Of a DNA stretch of 64,000 bases, positions 26,355-35,692 are shown piece after piece (position 1 is the first letter of the stretch; each line of letters opens with the position of its first letter). Origin of the DNA: Paenibacillus_E sp042676385 (GTDB taxonomy: Bacteria; Bacillota; Bacilli; Paenibacillales; NBRC-103111); assembly GCF_042676385.1 (NCBI RefSeq), contig NZ_JBHTHA010000036.1:248001-312000 (forward strand), in the 5' to 3' direction. The notes under the pieces were generated by a model. It saw nothing but the letters and a program-made list of their open reading frames with translations. It was not told where the DNA came from and searched no databases. Position numbers and translations under genes: made by a program.

Positions 26355-27236
26355 CTATTTCAATTCCCATTGACGCATCAATGACAATAGATATGCTTTC
26401 ACTTGGTCCTGTAAATCCGGACGCTGCAAGGCCAATTCGATGGTTGCTTCAATATAGCCGATCTTGTCGCCGACATCGTAGCGTTTCGCCTTCATCAGAT
26501 AAGCAGCCATTTGCTGTTCTCTATTTAGCACGCGCAGCGCGTCGGTTAATTGAATTTCGCCGCCTCTTCCCGGTTCTTGGTTCTCGAGGATTTCAAAAAT
26601 CTCCGGCTGTATAATATATCTGCCGATGACCGCCATGTTGGAGGGCGCTTGATCACGATCAGGCTTCTCGACCAGATCTTCAATCAGTTTGTAACCATTA
26701 AGACTTTTGGACGGGGATACAATCCCGTATTTGCTCACATCTTCCCATGGTACTTCTTGTACCGCGATGACGGAGGTTCCGGTCATCTCGTAGATGTCTA
26801 TCATCTGCTTAAGCCCTGGCGGAGTCGATTGCAGAATATCATCACCGAGCAACACCGCAAACGGCTCATCTCCGATAAATTTGCGTGCAACCAAAATGGC
26901 ATGACCAAGTCCAAGAGGCTCCTTCTGGCGAATATAATGGACATCTGCCAAGTTCGAAACGGATTGCACAATTTCGAGCAGCTTGGTGCTTCCTTTTTCC
27001 TCCAGCATCGTCTCGAGTTCAACGGATTTATCAAAATGATCTTCAATGGCGCGCTTGTTACGGCCTGTAACAATGATAATATCTTCAATGCCGGATTCAA
27101 TCGCTTCTTCCACGATATATTGGATGGCAGGTTTATCAACAATCGGCAGCATTTCTTTGGGCTGCGCTTTCGTCGCGGGAAGAAACCTCGTTCCGAGACC
27201 TGCTGCAGGAATGATCGCTTTGCGAATTTTTTTCAT
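26355..27236 (-). CDS. galU: UTP-glucose-1-phosphate uridylyltransferase
   Basis: 293 aa, the family length. Makes UDP-glucose from UTP and glucose 1-phosphate. Nucleotide-binding PAAGLGTRFLPATK at residues 10-23; GLGHAILVA near 109 and GGEIQLTDAL near 226 are also typical. The ATG overlaps the stop of the upstream PHP gene (ATGA), with AAGGAG inside that gene's last codons. UDP-glucose also feeds teichoic acid and glycolipid synthesis. Confidence 0.96.
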   Translation of the reverse strand: MKKIRKAIIPAAGLGTRFLPATKAQPKEMLPIVDKPAIQYIVEEAIESGIEDIIIVTGRNKRAIEDHFDKSVELETMLEEKGSTKLLEIVQSVSNLADVHYIRQKEPLGLGHAILVARKFIGDEPFAVLLGDDILQSTPPGLKQMIDIYEMTGTSVIAVQEVPWEDVSKYGIVSPSKSLNGYKLIEDLVEKPDRDQAPSNMAVIGRYIIQPEIFEILENQEPGRGGEIQLTDALRVLNREQQMAAYLMKAKRYDVGDKIGYIEATIELALQRPDLQDQVKAYLLSLMRQWELK

Positions 27237-28090
27237 AGACGCTGCTCCTTCTTCTGTTGTAGGCTTCTCAGAACGTCGATTCCTATTTTTCTAGCACCGA
27301 TCGGAGCATGGAACACCACGCCCCCGCGTTCGCCATGAAAGTCGGAACCGGCTGTAATTAGAAGTCCGTAGCGCTGCGCGAGTTCCAAATACCTGGTCTC
27401 ATCTTCTGGCGTGTGGTCGGAGTGGTACACTTCAATCCCATCCACTCCTTGCCATATGATGCCTTCCACCAGCTCATCGTCGTGATAAATACCGGGATGT
27501 GCAAGAACGGCAGCCCCGCCCGCTTCATGAATCCACCCAATCGCCGTTGCCGGCTCGATCCGCGGCGGATTCGCATAAGCAGCAGCCCCTTTGCCCAGGT
27601 ACCGTTCAAATGCCTCGCTCACGGATGCGACATAGCCTTTTTTTAACAGTACGGCTGCAATATGCGGCCTTCCGACCGTGTCGCCTTTCGTTTTGACATT
27701 CTCCACTTCACTAAGCACTTCGTCCATGGTAATGCTAAGGCCGAGCTGCTGCAATCGTTCGATGATCATTTCGTTACGACGATCCCTTGTTTCTCTAAGT
27801 GACTCTAATCTTTCCAGAAATCGAGCATCGTACACATCTATGTAATAGCCCAGCACATGAATATCCTGATTCCGGGCAACGGTACTGATTTCAACGCCGG
27901 GAACAACTTCTATGCCTAATTTACGCCCTTCCTCGAGCGCCTCTGCTATTCCCGAAACCGTATCATGATCGGTTATCGCTATAGCGCCCAAACCGGCTTC
28001 GTACGCCATTTGCACATTTGCCGCCGGCTTTTGCGTCCCATCCGAAGCCGTCGTATGCGTGTGCAGATCCGCTTGTGTTCTCAGAGACAT
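27233..28090 (-). CDS. PHP-domain phosphoesterase (RNase AM/nucleotide phosphatase family)
   Basis: 285 aa. Polymerase-and-histidinol-phosphatase fold with the metal-binding DLHTHTTASDGT at residues 8-19, ITDHDT near 45, and later GSDFHGE near 245. Relatives include YciV/RNase AM, which trims rRNA 5' ends and hydrolyses 3',5'-bisphosphonucleotides; the exact substrate here is not known. ATG at 28090 has AAGGGG 9 bases upstream, so an in-frame extension to 28138 is not used. Overlaps galU by 4 bp. Confidence 0.88.
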   Translation of the reverse strand: MSLRTQADLHTHTTASDGTQKPAANVQMAYEAGLGAIAITDHDTVSGIAEALEEGRKLGIEVVPGVEISTVARNQDIHVLGYYIDVYDARFLERLESLRETRDRRNEMIIERLQQLGLSITMDEVLSEVENVKTKGDTVGRPHIAAVLLKKGYVASVSEAFERYLGKGAAAYANPPRIEPATAIGWIHEAGGAAVLAHPGIYHDDELVEGIIWQGVDGIEVYHSDHTPEDETRYLELAQRYGLLITAGSDFHGERGGVVFHAPIGARKIGIDVLRSLQQKKEQRL

Positions 28091-28171
28091 GATATGTTCC
28101 CCTTTCTTTATCGTAGATGCTATGTATAAACGCACCATTAAACGAACTGCATATTTATGTAAAAAGTAAAG

Positions 28172-29083
28172 TTACAACCAGCGGCTCAAATCTTCCTGAC
28201 GTAAAAAGGTCATAAAGCTCACCGCGGAAATCGGTAAAAGCGTCGAGCTCAAATAAATCGCGTAGAAGCTCCGCTCAAAGGAAATATTCTTAATCTGTTT
28301 CACTTTGAATAAGCCGAGCGTAACCTCATGCTTAACGGACGATTGCGACAAAATGGATATCCCGAGCCCCGCCTCGACGGCAGATTTGATCGCCCCGGTA
28401 CTGCCCAGCTCCATGACAATCTTCATGCCGCTGTAGTCCATCTTACAACGGGTCAATTCCTCTTCCATCACTCTTCTCGTTCCCGAGCCTTGCTCCCGAA
28501 GGACAAATGGATATTTCAACACTTCATCAAATGTGACCTCCTCCAGATCAGCTAATGGGTGATCCGCGGGTACGATCAGTTTAAGCTCGTCACTGAGAAT
28601 CGCTTCCGTATGCACATCAGGATGGTGAATCGGTGCCTCAACGAGCCCGAAATTCAATTGGTGCCCAAGAACCTCGTCCAAAATTTGCGTCGTATTCATG
28701 ACTTTCATCGATACTGAAATATTCGGATAATCTTTGCTGAAGGGACCGAGAAGCCTCGGCAATATGTACTCGCCCATCGTTAAGCTGGCCCCAAGCTGGA
28801 GCCTGCCTTCAATCATCTTCGTGAACTTCGACATCGCCACATCCGTTTCACGAATCAGCTCGATGCTTCGCTTGGCAAAAGGCAGGAGAGCGCGCCCCGC
28901 TTCGGAAAGCTCGATTTTTTTGGTACTGCGGTGAAAGAGTTTAACGCCGAAATAGTCTTCCAGTGACTGTACCTGCATCGTTACCGCCGGCTGTGTCATA
29001 TGAAGCGAAGCAGCCGCATGAGAGAAGCTGCCTTTCTCCGCGACCGTAAAGAAAATATGTAGTTGATGAAAATTAAGTGCCAT
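28172..29083 (-). CDS. LysR-family transcriptional regulator (CysL-like)
   Basis: 303 aa. N-terminal winged helix-turn-helix (about 1-60: FHQLHIFFTVAEKGSFSHAA and TQPAVTMQVQSLE), then a periplasmic-binding-like effector domain. Overall resemblance is to the CysL/CbbR branch, which controls sulfur or C1 genes, but the effector cannot be read from sequence. No divergent target gene is next to it; the neighbours are the PHP gene downstream and an unknown gene upstream, both on the same strand and separated by noncoding DNA. Confidence 0.9.
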   Translation of the reverse strand: MALNFHQLHIFFTVAEKGSFSHAAASLHMTQPAVTMQVQSLEDYFGVKLFHRSTKKIELSEAGRALLPFAKRSIELIRETDVAMSKFTKMIEGRLQLGASLTMGEYILPRLLGPFSKDYPNISVSMKVMNTTQILDEVLGHQLNFGLVEAPIHHPDVHTEAILSDELKLIVPADHPLADLEEVTFDEVLKYPFVLREQGSGTRRVMEEELTRCKMDYSGMKIVMELGSTGAIKSAVEAGLGISILSQSSVKHEVTLGLFKVKQIKNISFERSFYAIYLSSTLLPISAVSFMTFLRQEDLSRWL

Positions 29084-29187
29084 CGTCCCCCGCCTCTCTT
29101 TGTTCCATTATATGAAAATCCGCGATTAGAGTCCATTAAGCGATAAATCAGCCAAACGTGTAAGGCTCCACGATATTCAAGTACAAC

Positions 29188-29221
29188 AAAAAGAGTATGC
29201 CCATTCGACCGGGCATACTCT
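29188..29221 (-). terminator. terminator of the unknown gene at 29238
   Basis: On the minus strand, AGAGTATGCCC, an 8-base loop, GGGCATACTCT, then TTTTG. An 11-bp perfect stem. Confidence 0.9.
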
Positions 29222-29237
29222 AACAAAGAGCATAACA

Positions 29238-29675
29238 TTATCTGCGCTTACGGCTGTTCTTTATCAAAGTCATTCGGCGAGAGTGCCTTAACCATGAGTA
29301 ATACGACTTCAAGTCTCGAAGCTCAATCGTTTCGGACATTCTGCCCAAGAATGTGACGATGATCATTTTATGAAGCGGATTGCCAACAATGTCCGTTTCG
29401 TGTTCCAGATGTGAAAATTCCGCAACGACGACAAGATCTTCATCAATTAAATATACATCTTCCTCATTGCGGTAATACGGCATGATTTTATTATTTTTCA
29501 GCTTTTCCCAGAGAAAAGCACAAATCTCTTCCAGCGAACCGTTTTGTTCGGATACACGATCACTCCATCTCAGCTTGGCATGATTCGTGATCACGATATC
29601 CGCCACTTTCTTGTCGCCTAATTGTACGAAAAATGGTTCGTAAGTACTCCATCTCCCCATCACCTTGTCTTTCAT
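29238..29675 (-). CDS. uncharacterised 145-residue protein
   Basis: 145 aa; ATG at 29675 with AGGAGAGGGG upstream, followed by its own terminator, so it is a real monocistronic gene. No family is recognised with confidence. It has no signal or membrane segment. The pattern ITNHAKLRWSDRV near residue 28, a strand VYLIDEDLVVVAEF, a strand MIIVTFLG, and a very basic C-terminus (RRMTLIKNSRKRR) loosely resembles DUF4258/RelE-like RNase folds, which is inference only. No antitoxin-like partner is adjacent. Confidence 0.7.
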   Translation of the reverse strand: MKDKVMGRWSTYEPFFVQLGDKKVADIVITNHAKLRWSDRVSEQNGSLEEICAFLWEKLKNNKIMPYYRNEEDVYLIDEDLVVVAEFSHLEHETDIVGNPLHKMIIVTFLGRMSETIELRDLKSYYSWLRHSRRMTLIKNSRKRR

Positions 29676-29854
29676 GATCACAACCCCTCTCCTACTAAAA
29701 TGAGACCGAATACCTATTCCCAATACGTTGTAAGTTTTATTTTACTTGATTATATCTTTTTTTTCCATGTAAGAATATATAAAATTATTAATTATTATTT
29801 GTGAACTCGCAAAAAAATGCTTATTTTCTAAAAATTCAAACAAAACAGAAAAAA

Positions 29855-29879
29855 GAAAAAAGCTTCTTCCGAAGCTTTC
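29855..29879 (-). terminator. terminator of ylbG
   Basis: On the minus strand, AAAGCTTC, GGAA, GAAGCTTT and TTTTC. Confidence 0.82.
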
Positions 29880-29895
29880 GTTTTGCACTGCAGCC

Positions 29896-30159
29896 TCAAA
29901 GGGTGTAAAATCTAGTTTTGTCCGGCATATTACTACTGTATTCAGTTTTGATTTCGTTGCGATATGAACGCTCTATTTTCTTTACATAAGGGAGCTTTTG
30001 AAGATTTCGTATCGTCTCATCTAATTTACTGGCATGTATATAAAGGACGGCATAATTCATTTTTTTGGATATGTAATGGAGAGAACCGAATCGTTCCAGA
30101 TTTCTGGCCGCTTTCGTATCGTTCACCCAAACAATTAATCCGCTGCGCTCGATCATCAT
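29896..30159 (-). CDS. ylbG: YlbG family protein (UPF0298, DUF2129)
   Basis: 87 aa. RSGLIVWVND at the N-terminus, HYISKKMNYAVLYI in the middle and LPYVKKIERSYR near the end are diagnostic of YlbG. Function unknown. ATG at 30159 with GAGGT 7 bases upstream. In B. subtilis it is next to ylbF; here an asparaginase gene separates it from the ylbF (ricF) gene. Confidence 0.92.
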   Translation of the reverse strand: MMIERSGLIVWVNDTKAARNLERFGSLHYISKKMNYAVLYIHASKLDETIRNLQKLPYVKKIERSYRNEIKTEYSSNMPDKTRFYTL

Positions 30160-30206
30160 GATTTCTACCTCTTTTCAATTATCCTTATAGGGAGCGAAAC
30201 TGACAC

Positions 30207-31217
30207 ATGAAGCCATCAGACCCGATTGTCCGCGTCTTTCGCGGCGCTATTACGGAAAGCATTCACCGCTTTCATCTCGCGGTAGTTAATACCGAAGGGA
30301 CGCTGCTGCACCAGGCTGGCGACCCGCACCTGCTTACCTTCGCCCGTTCAACGGCGAAGCTCATCCAAGCGCTGCCGGTCATCGAATCCGGCGCGGCTGA
30401 CCATTTCGGCCTCGGTGATGCCGAAATCGCACTTTGCTGCGCTTCCCACAACGGGGAAGCCGAGCATGTGAGCACGGCCCAAGGCATTCTGGGCAAGCTC
30501 GGTTTTACGCATGAGCACCTGCAGTGCGGCGCTCATGATCCTTATCATGCGCCGACAGCGCAAGCGATGCGCGAGAAGGGCATTGCTCCGACTACGCTGC
30601 ATAACAACTGCTCGGGCAAGCATTCGGGTATGCTGGCGCTTGCAGCGCACCTGCATGCCGCTCCTGAAACGTACATGAGCATTCAGCATCCCGTTCAGCA
30701 GTTGATGCTGGAAGCGGTGTGCGGCATGTCCGGAGTTCCCAAAGACCAGATGCACCTTGGCATCGACGGCTGCGGCGTTCCTGTCTTTGGCATGCCGATC
30801 GATCGGCTGGCACTGGCATTTGCACGACTAGGTTCACCGGCTGCGCTGGCTGAAGCACGTGCAAGCGCTTGCCGGAGAATTGTCGCCGCGGTGCAAAAAT
30901 ATCCTCAATTCCTCGCCGGAAGCGATCGCTTCGACACGCGATTAATCGAGGTAACAGGCGGGAGAATCGTTGGCAAAATGGGCGCCGAAGGCATCTTTGC
31001 ACTCACGATTCCCGAGCAAGGCATAGGCTTCGTCCTCAAAGTCGAAGACGGCAATCAACGCGCCATGTATCCGGCCGTCGTTGAAACGTTGAAGCAGCTA
31101 GGCCTGCTCAAAGAATCCGAAGTGAGCGCACTTGCTTTCTTTCATACCCCGGCAGTCCATAACTGGCAGGGAACTGAGGTCGGACGCATCCAACCTGACT
31201 TCAACTTCCAGCCATAG
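30207..31217 (+). CDS. asparaginase II family protein
   Basis: 336 aa, COG4448 type, unrelated to the classical AnsA fold. Seen: RSTAKLIQALP near residue 48, CCASHNGE near 78, and HNNCSGKHSGMLA near 132, the Ser/Lys/Asn motifs shared with the serine beta-lactamase-like fold proposed for the family. Likely hydrolyses L-asparagine, but some members are only regulators. Plus strand, divergent from ylbG and convergent with ricF, so it breaks the ylbF-ylbG pair. Richer in G+C than both neighbours. Confidence 0.88.
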   Translation: MKPSDPIVRVFRGAITESIHRFHLAVVNTEGTLLHQAGDPHLLTFARSTAKLIQALPVIESGAADHFGLGDAEIALCCASHNGEAEHVSTAQGILGKLGFTHEHLQCGAHDPYHAPTAQAMREKGIAPTTLHNNCSGKHSGMLALAAHLHAAPETYMSIQHPVQQLMLEAVCGMSGVPKDQMHLGIDGCGVPVFGMPIDRLALAFARLGSPAALAEARASACRRIVAAVQKYPQFLAGSDRFDTRLIEVTGGRIVGKMGAEGIFALTIPEQGIGFVLKVEDGNQRAMYPAVVETLKQLGLLKESEVSALAFFHTPAVHNWQGTEVGRIQPDFNFQP

Positions 31218-31241
31218 AACTTGTTCAACTCGCACTCATAT

Positions 31242-31688
31242 TTAGCCGCAATTGCCGCTGCAGCTTCCACCGGAGCTGCAGCCTTTGCCGGTTGGCAGCG
31301 GATTATTGCTCGGTACTTTGATAGATTCAGATACCGCATGTGCGATTGTTGAAGAAACGGTAAACAATAAATCGTCCAGGCGGTCTTCAGCTTCCTTAAA
31401 CCGGCGAACAGCTTCTACTGCATTCAACTTTTCTTGCACTTCATTCACTGCAGCCAGAGCTTCGTGGTAGCTCGGATGATAATGCCCAAAACGTTCGCAT
31501 TCCTCAAACAACTCTTTCTTTTTCGCGAATACCGCTTTCAGAGCGTGAACTTCCTCACTTTTCTCCATAACGGACTTCCAATATAAATAATCTGCCACTT
31601 CCGCAGAGGAATTAATCATATCACCCATGTCGTAAGCTTGCATGAGTACTGCTGACATATCCAGCGTATCCATTTCCATCGTATTCAT
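31242..31688 (-). CDS. ricF: RicF (YlbF), RicAFT complex subunit
   Basis: 148 aa. The helical YlbF core (about 10-120) is followed by a tail GKGCSSGGSCSGNCG with three cysteines. In B. subtilis RicA, RicF and RicT form a complex with Fe-S clusters that promotes mRNA maturation by RNase Y and supports biofilm, competence and sporulation; Cys-rich ends act as cluster ligands. The start is uncertain: GGAAGG lies 13-14 bases from the ATG at 31688, and an upstream ATG at 31736 is also in frame. ricA and ricT are not in this window. Confidence 0.9.
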   Translation of the reverse strand: MNTMEMDTLDMSAVLMQAYDMGDMINSSAEVADYLYWKSVMEKSEEVHALKAVFAKKKELFEECERFGHYHPSYHEALAAVNEVQEKLNAVEAVRRFKEAEDRLDDLLFTVSSTIAHAVSESIKVPSNNPLPTGKGCSSGGSCSGNCG

Positions 31689-31759
31689 ACTGCGATCAAC
31701 ATCCTTCCTCTCTAAGAGTATAACATTCTCTATCATACCACAGTTCTTAAAATAAGTGT

Positions 31760-33796
31760 TTAAAAAGTCGGCTTTTCTTCCCTTTCTTCATCGTTAATGC
31801 CAGGCAAAATAAGTTTCATCTCTTCCCAATCTTCACTTTTCAAAATAATCTCCTGATGCGCCTCCATCCCAATCAGCATCCAGCCTGATCGTTCTTCAAG
31901 GATAGCACGCGGAATTATGAGCCGATTGCTGCCTTCTTTACGCAGGCGTAAGCAGCTTTTCCATTCGATGGCTTTACGAATCATCTCTTTGCGCGTAGAC
32001 CCGTGATAGTCTCTGAATTCTTTTAACCATAAAGCGGGAATGTCTTGCATGTCGGGATATAAATCGTCCCATCTCGGCAGCGCAGAGTCAATTTCATACA
32101 GCTGAATCGTGTCGCGGGAGTAAAACAAACCTTGAGGCTTCGCTGGTTTATCAGCATTTTCCGCTGAATCCGATTGTCTAGAGGGCGATGACAAGCTCTT
32201 GGCGTCAACCTCATGATCAGCGATATTTCGTGGGTGATACCCCATTTGCTCCAGATATTTACGAAGCGCCGCGAGTTCATCCCGCTTCACAATAAAATGA
32301 GAATCGCCTACACGATTTTGCAAATAACCGCTACATTTTTCATTTCGTAAAAGGACCTCGGCAATCTCTGCCGACTCGCAGCGGAGCAGCATCACTTCTT
32401 CGAACTGCAGTTTGCCTGATTGCTGATCCCACTGCTTCAAAGTAATTTCAACATGCTCAGGAACCTCATAAAATGCGTGTATATGCAGAAACCGCAAGAT
32501 TTCATCGCAGCTCGATCCATTTTCCAATGCGCGATGGAAACTTGCTTTTGTGATCCGATAGGTGCGAACAAGATCAGAAGATTGGAGATCGGCAAAAGAC
32601 GCGATTTGCCACTCGGTATTAAGCGACACATGTGGAGGCAGCAGCAGCTCAAAATCGGGCTGTACATAAATGGAGCGTTCATTCTGCAGATCCGTCGTAA
32701 CACTTGTCTTCATTTCCTTGATTTCTACAACGCTTCTCTCGAATGGAACGGGAATCAAGTAACGAAACCATGTGCCTCCTACCCCATCGTCGCCAATGTC
32801 CAGCCAACGAAATGCGCATAAAGGCTTGATCCATTGGTCCATCAGCGCATTTCGAACAGCTGAAAAACCGGGTTGAACACTTAAAGTGGAACATTGATGA
32901 ATCGCGGCTACAACATCGTCCAAACTAAACCATTTATAGGAAGCGGCACGCTCCATCAGCGATATTCCATGCTGTAACCAAACAGGCGCGGGCACCAATA
33001 TTCGACGCCAAATGGCGTACAATTCTGCTTGCTGTACCTCATACGGAAGATGGAGCCATGTAGTCAATGCTTCATGATCCAGCCGGTAACGATCGCCAAC
33101 GTGAACCAATACTTCGAGACGAATGGCCATTTCAAGCAATATGGCTGTATTTTCATCATAAGCATCCCGGAATGCATACGAGAGTCCAGTTGCTTGCAGT
33201 ATTTCTCTTGATATTACAAACTGCTCTGACAGTTTCTGAAGTTGCTTTTTATGTAAAGTACCTTTTCCTGTAAGCGGTAAACTCGGCTGCTTGGAGCAAG
33301 CTGAGATAAAATGAAACAATTGCTGAGCAAGCCCTCTTGCACTAGTTGGTGCAATATCCTTGAGCTCCATCTCCCGATCATCCGCGTTTGTTCGAATCTG
33401 AATTTCCGGGTATAGAAGTTCCTGCCATGCACTAAATCCATCCTCCGGGAGCACAAACAACTGCTCTCCCCACGCTTTTCGGAATGCTACGATCACGCCC
33501 AGCTTTCTTAGCCCTATAAGCCCAACAGCTACTTCAGCTCCGGCCATGCGAGTATCAGCATGTTTGTCTAAAGTTTCTTTGGTAAACGGTTCACAACCGA
33601 ATGTGGAGAGGATCAGGCGGAGCAAGTTAATTTCAATCATCGACATTTGCCGAACCAGTATCACTAAGTTCGCTTTAACCGAGAGCAAGTTTGTTAAGCT
33701 TTGTCCTTGATTCATCATGTTTCGGCACCAAGCCTGTTCAGAGATGAGCGCCGACAAGGTAGGGGGCATTTTCTTAAAGATGTGCTCGTATCTCAT
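31760..33796 (-). CDS. helicase-associated protein, partner of XPB
   Basis: 678 aa with a C-terminal region resembling the XPB/Ssl2-associated Helicase_C_3 domain (roughly residues 430-540, RSIYVQPDFELLLPP and FHRALENG). It has no Walker motifs, so it is not itself a helicase. The ATG at 33796 has GGAAGGAGG 5 bases upstream and lies 23 bp inside the XPB gene, which decides the start and shows translational coupling. Such proteins accompany bacterial XPB genes; their job, perhaps loading or regulating XPB at DNA damage, is not established. Confidence 0.8.
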   Translation of the reverse strand: MRYEHIFKKMPPTLSALISEQAWCRNMMNQGQSLTNLLSVKANLVILVRQMSMIEINLLRLILSTFGCEPFTKETLDKHADTRMAGAEVAVGLIGLRKLGVIVAFRKAWGEQLFVLPEDGFSAWQELLYPEIQIRTNADDREMELKDIAPTSARGLAQQLFHFISACSKQPSLPLTGKGTLHKKQLQKLSEQFVISREILQATGLSYAFRDAYDENTAILLEMAIRLEVLVHVGDRYRLDHEALTTWLHLPYEVQQAELYAIWRRILVPAPVWLQHGISLMERAASYKWFSLDDVVAAIHQCSTLSVQPGFSAVRNALMDQWIKPLCAFRWLDIGDDGVGGTWFRYLIPVPFERSVVEIKEMKTSVTTDLQNERSIYVQPDFELLLPPHVSLNTEWQIASFADLQSSDLVRTYRITKASFHRALENGSSCDEILRFLHIHAFYEVPEHVEITLKQWDQQSGKLQFEEVMLLRCESAEIAEVLLRNEKCSGYLQNRVGDSHFIVKRDELAALRKYLEQMGYHPRNIADHEVDAKSLSSPSRQSDSAENADKPAKPQGLFYSRDTIQLYEIDSALPRWDDLYPDMQDIPALWLKEFRDYHGSTRKEMIRKAIEWKSCLRLRKEGSNRLIIPRAILEERSGWMLIGMEAHQEIILKSEDWEEMKLILPGINDEEREEKPTF

Positions 33797-35504
33797 CGCG
33801 TCCTCCTTCCTGTCCGATTTGGTATTGCCTCCATGGGCTGATGCTGTATTGGTATCCTTGTTCAACGAGGAACAGTTGCCGCTTGATTGCAAAATCCTGC
33901 TCCTTCGTATCTTCACTGATTAAGGAATAGAACACGGCCGCATTCGCACCGTTTCGCTTGGGGCGAAGAATTCGTCCTAGCCGCTGAGCCTCTTCTTGTC
34001 TGGAGCCATAGCTCCCGGAAACTTGGATGGCTACAGCCGCATCAGGCAGATCCACGGCAAAATTAGCGACCTTGGACACGATCAGCAGAGGGAGGCTCCC
34101 TTCTTTAAACCGCTGATACAGCTTCTCGCGTTCATCGTGCGCCATTCCACCGCTTATCATTGGTGCCCCCGTATGAGCTGAAATTAGTTCCAGTTGGTCA
34201 ATATACTGCCCAATGATCAAGGTTTGCTCGTTCGCATGCTGCTTTAACAAATCATCGATGACCTGAAGTTTAGCCGCATTTTCTCCTGCGATTCGAAACT
34301 GCTGTCTTGCGCCTGAAGCGCTATATCGCTCACGTTCATGCGAAGAAAGCGGCACTCGAATTTCCTTACAAGCGACCGTCGCAATCCAGCCCTTGGACTC
34401 CAGTTCTTTCCATGCCATCTCATACCGCTTGGGGCCCACCAAAGAGAATACGTCATCTTCTCTGCCATCTTCACGAACTAACGTAGCCGTTAAACCGAGT
34501 CTGCGCGTCGCTTGGATTTCTGCCGTAGCCCGAAAAACCGGAGCTGGCAATAAGTGAACTTCATCGTAAATGATGAGCCCCCATTCCCTTTCACTAAATA
34601 GACGGAGATGAGAGAACTCGTCCTCTTTCTTCCCACGATGAGTCAAAATCTGATAGGTTGCTATCGTAATCGGCCGTACTTCCTTACAAACCCCGTTGTA
34701 TTCTCCCACCTGCTCTTCAGTCAGGCCTGTTTTTTCTAAAATCTCACGTTTCCACTGACGAACTGAGGTTACATTGGATGTAAGAATCAATGTCGCACAG
34801 CTGCATCTGGCCATCGCGGCTATGCCCACAATCGTCTTCCCCGCTCCGCACGGAAGCACCAATACACCGCTCCCGACGCCCCTGCCATCACCGATGCGCT
34901 GAAACGCATCAACAGCATGCTTCTGATAGTCTCGCAGTTGAAAAGGCATTTCAACATCTGCCTCGTTGTCAAGAAGCGGAATACGGACGTATTCCCCTTT
35001 ACGATAAGCGGCCATGTCTTCTACGGGATATCCCAGCTTCGTCAGTTCCTGTTTAATGAGACCGCGATACACCGGCGAAATGGCGATAGCCCGCTCTCCA
35101 CGGGCATCCTGTAAATAGCTGCATATGGAATCGTAAGCGCTGATCTCTTTTAGCACCACAGTATCATCACTGACTAAATACAACTCGCGGCCTACATTTT
35201 CCAAGCGCAGCAGGCCGTATCGTTTTGAATATTTGCGAATGCTGCTTATTACCCCGGTTGGAACGTCGAATTTGGCGTGTTTTTGCAAAAAAGCAGTCAT
35301 TTCATCAACGCGCATGCCTGCAGCCGTGGCATTCCATAGCGATAAAGGCGTAATCCGATAAGTATGAAGATGTTCGGGGCTTTTTATCAGATCGGCGAAA
35401 CGGGATAATGTGTTGCGAACGGAGTCAAATTCCATATGATGCGTCTCAAGCAGTACGGATAAATCACTTTGTACGATCAACGGTCTTGCAGGATCCCAAT
35501 TCAT
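33774..35504 (-). CDS. XPB/Rad25-family DNA helicase
   Basis: 576 aa, superfamily 2. N-terminal XPB damage-recognition-like domain (about 1-180), Walker A CGAGKT at 219-224, DEVH at 314-317, the XPB-specific RED motif at 344-346 followed by acidic residues, and motif VI QRLGRILRP near 535. XPB unwinds or translocates on dsDNA in archaeal and eukaryotic repair and transcription; the bacterial homologues are less studied. ATG start with GAGGTGG. Two repeat-family hairpins lie just upstream. The downstream partner gene overlaps by 23 bp. Confidence 0.93.
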   Translation of the reverse strand: MNWDPARPLIVQSDLSVLLETHHMEFDSVRNTLSRFADLIKSPEHLHTYRITPLSLWNATAAGMRVDEMTAFLQKHAKFDVPTGVISSIRKYSKRYGLLRLENVGRELYLVSDDTVVLKEISAYDSICSYLQDARGERAIAISPVYRGLIKQELTKLGYPVEDMAAYRKGEYVRIPLLDNEADVEMPFQLRDYQKHAVDAFQRIGDGRGVGSGVLVLPCGAGKTIVGIAAMARCSCATLILTSNVTSVRQWKREILEKTGLTEEQVGEYNGVCKEVRPITIATYQILTHRGKKEDEFSHLRLFSEREWGLIIYDEVHLLPAPVFRATAEIQATRRLGLTATLVREDGREDDVFSLVGPKRYEMAWKELESKGWIATVACKEIRVPLSSHERERYSASGARQQFRIAGENAAKLQVIDDLLKQHANEQTLIIGQYIDQLELISAHTGAPMISGGMAHDEREKLYQRFKEGSLPLLIVSKVANFAVDLPDAAVAIQVSGSYGSRQEEAQRLGRILRPKRNGANAAVFYSLISEDTKEQDFAIKRQLFLVEQGYQYSISPWRQYQIGQEGGRDEIRAHL

Positions 35505-35523
35505 ACGTTGGCCACCTCATCAG

Positions 35524-35586
35524 AGTTTTGCTTCAGCAAAACTGGCTTCGTAAGCATTCACTTAGCGTTCTGCTAATTAGCAAAAC
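35524..35586 (-). repeat. short hairpin repeat, copies 5 and 6 (upstream of XPB)
   Basis: Two hairpins: AGTTTTGC/GCAAAACT with a four-base loop (35524-35543), and GTTTTGCT/AGCAGAAC around AATT (35567-35586 on the minus strand), where one pair is U-G. Each is preceded on the minus strand by TTACGAAG. The first ends just before the XPB ribosome-binding region. Confidence 0.75.
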
Positions 35587-35692
35587 TTACTTCGTAAGAT
35601 CTGCTTTTCCTAGTATGAAAGGAAAGCACTTGATTTAAACATTAGAGCCGTGCTAACGTCTATCCTATACATTGGAAGTTGGGAGGTGCATC

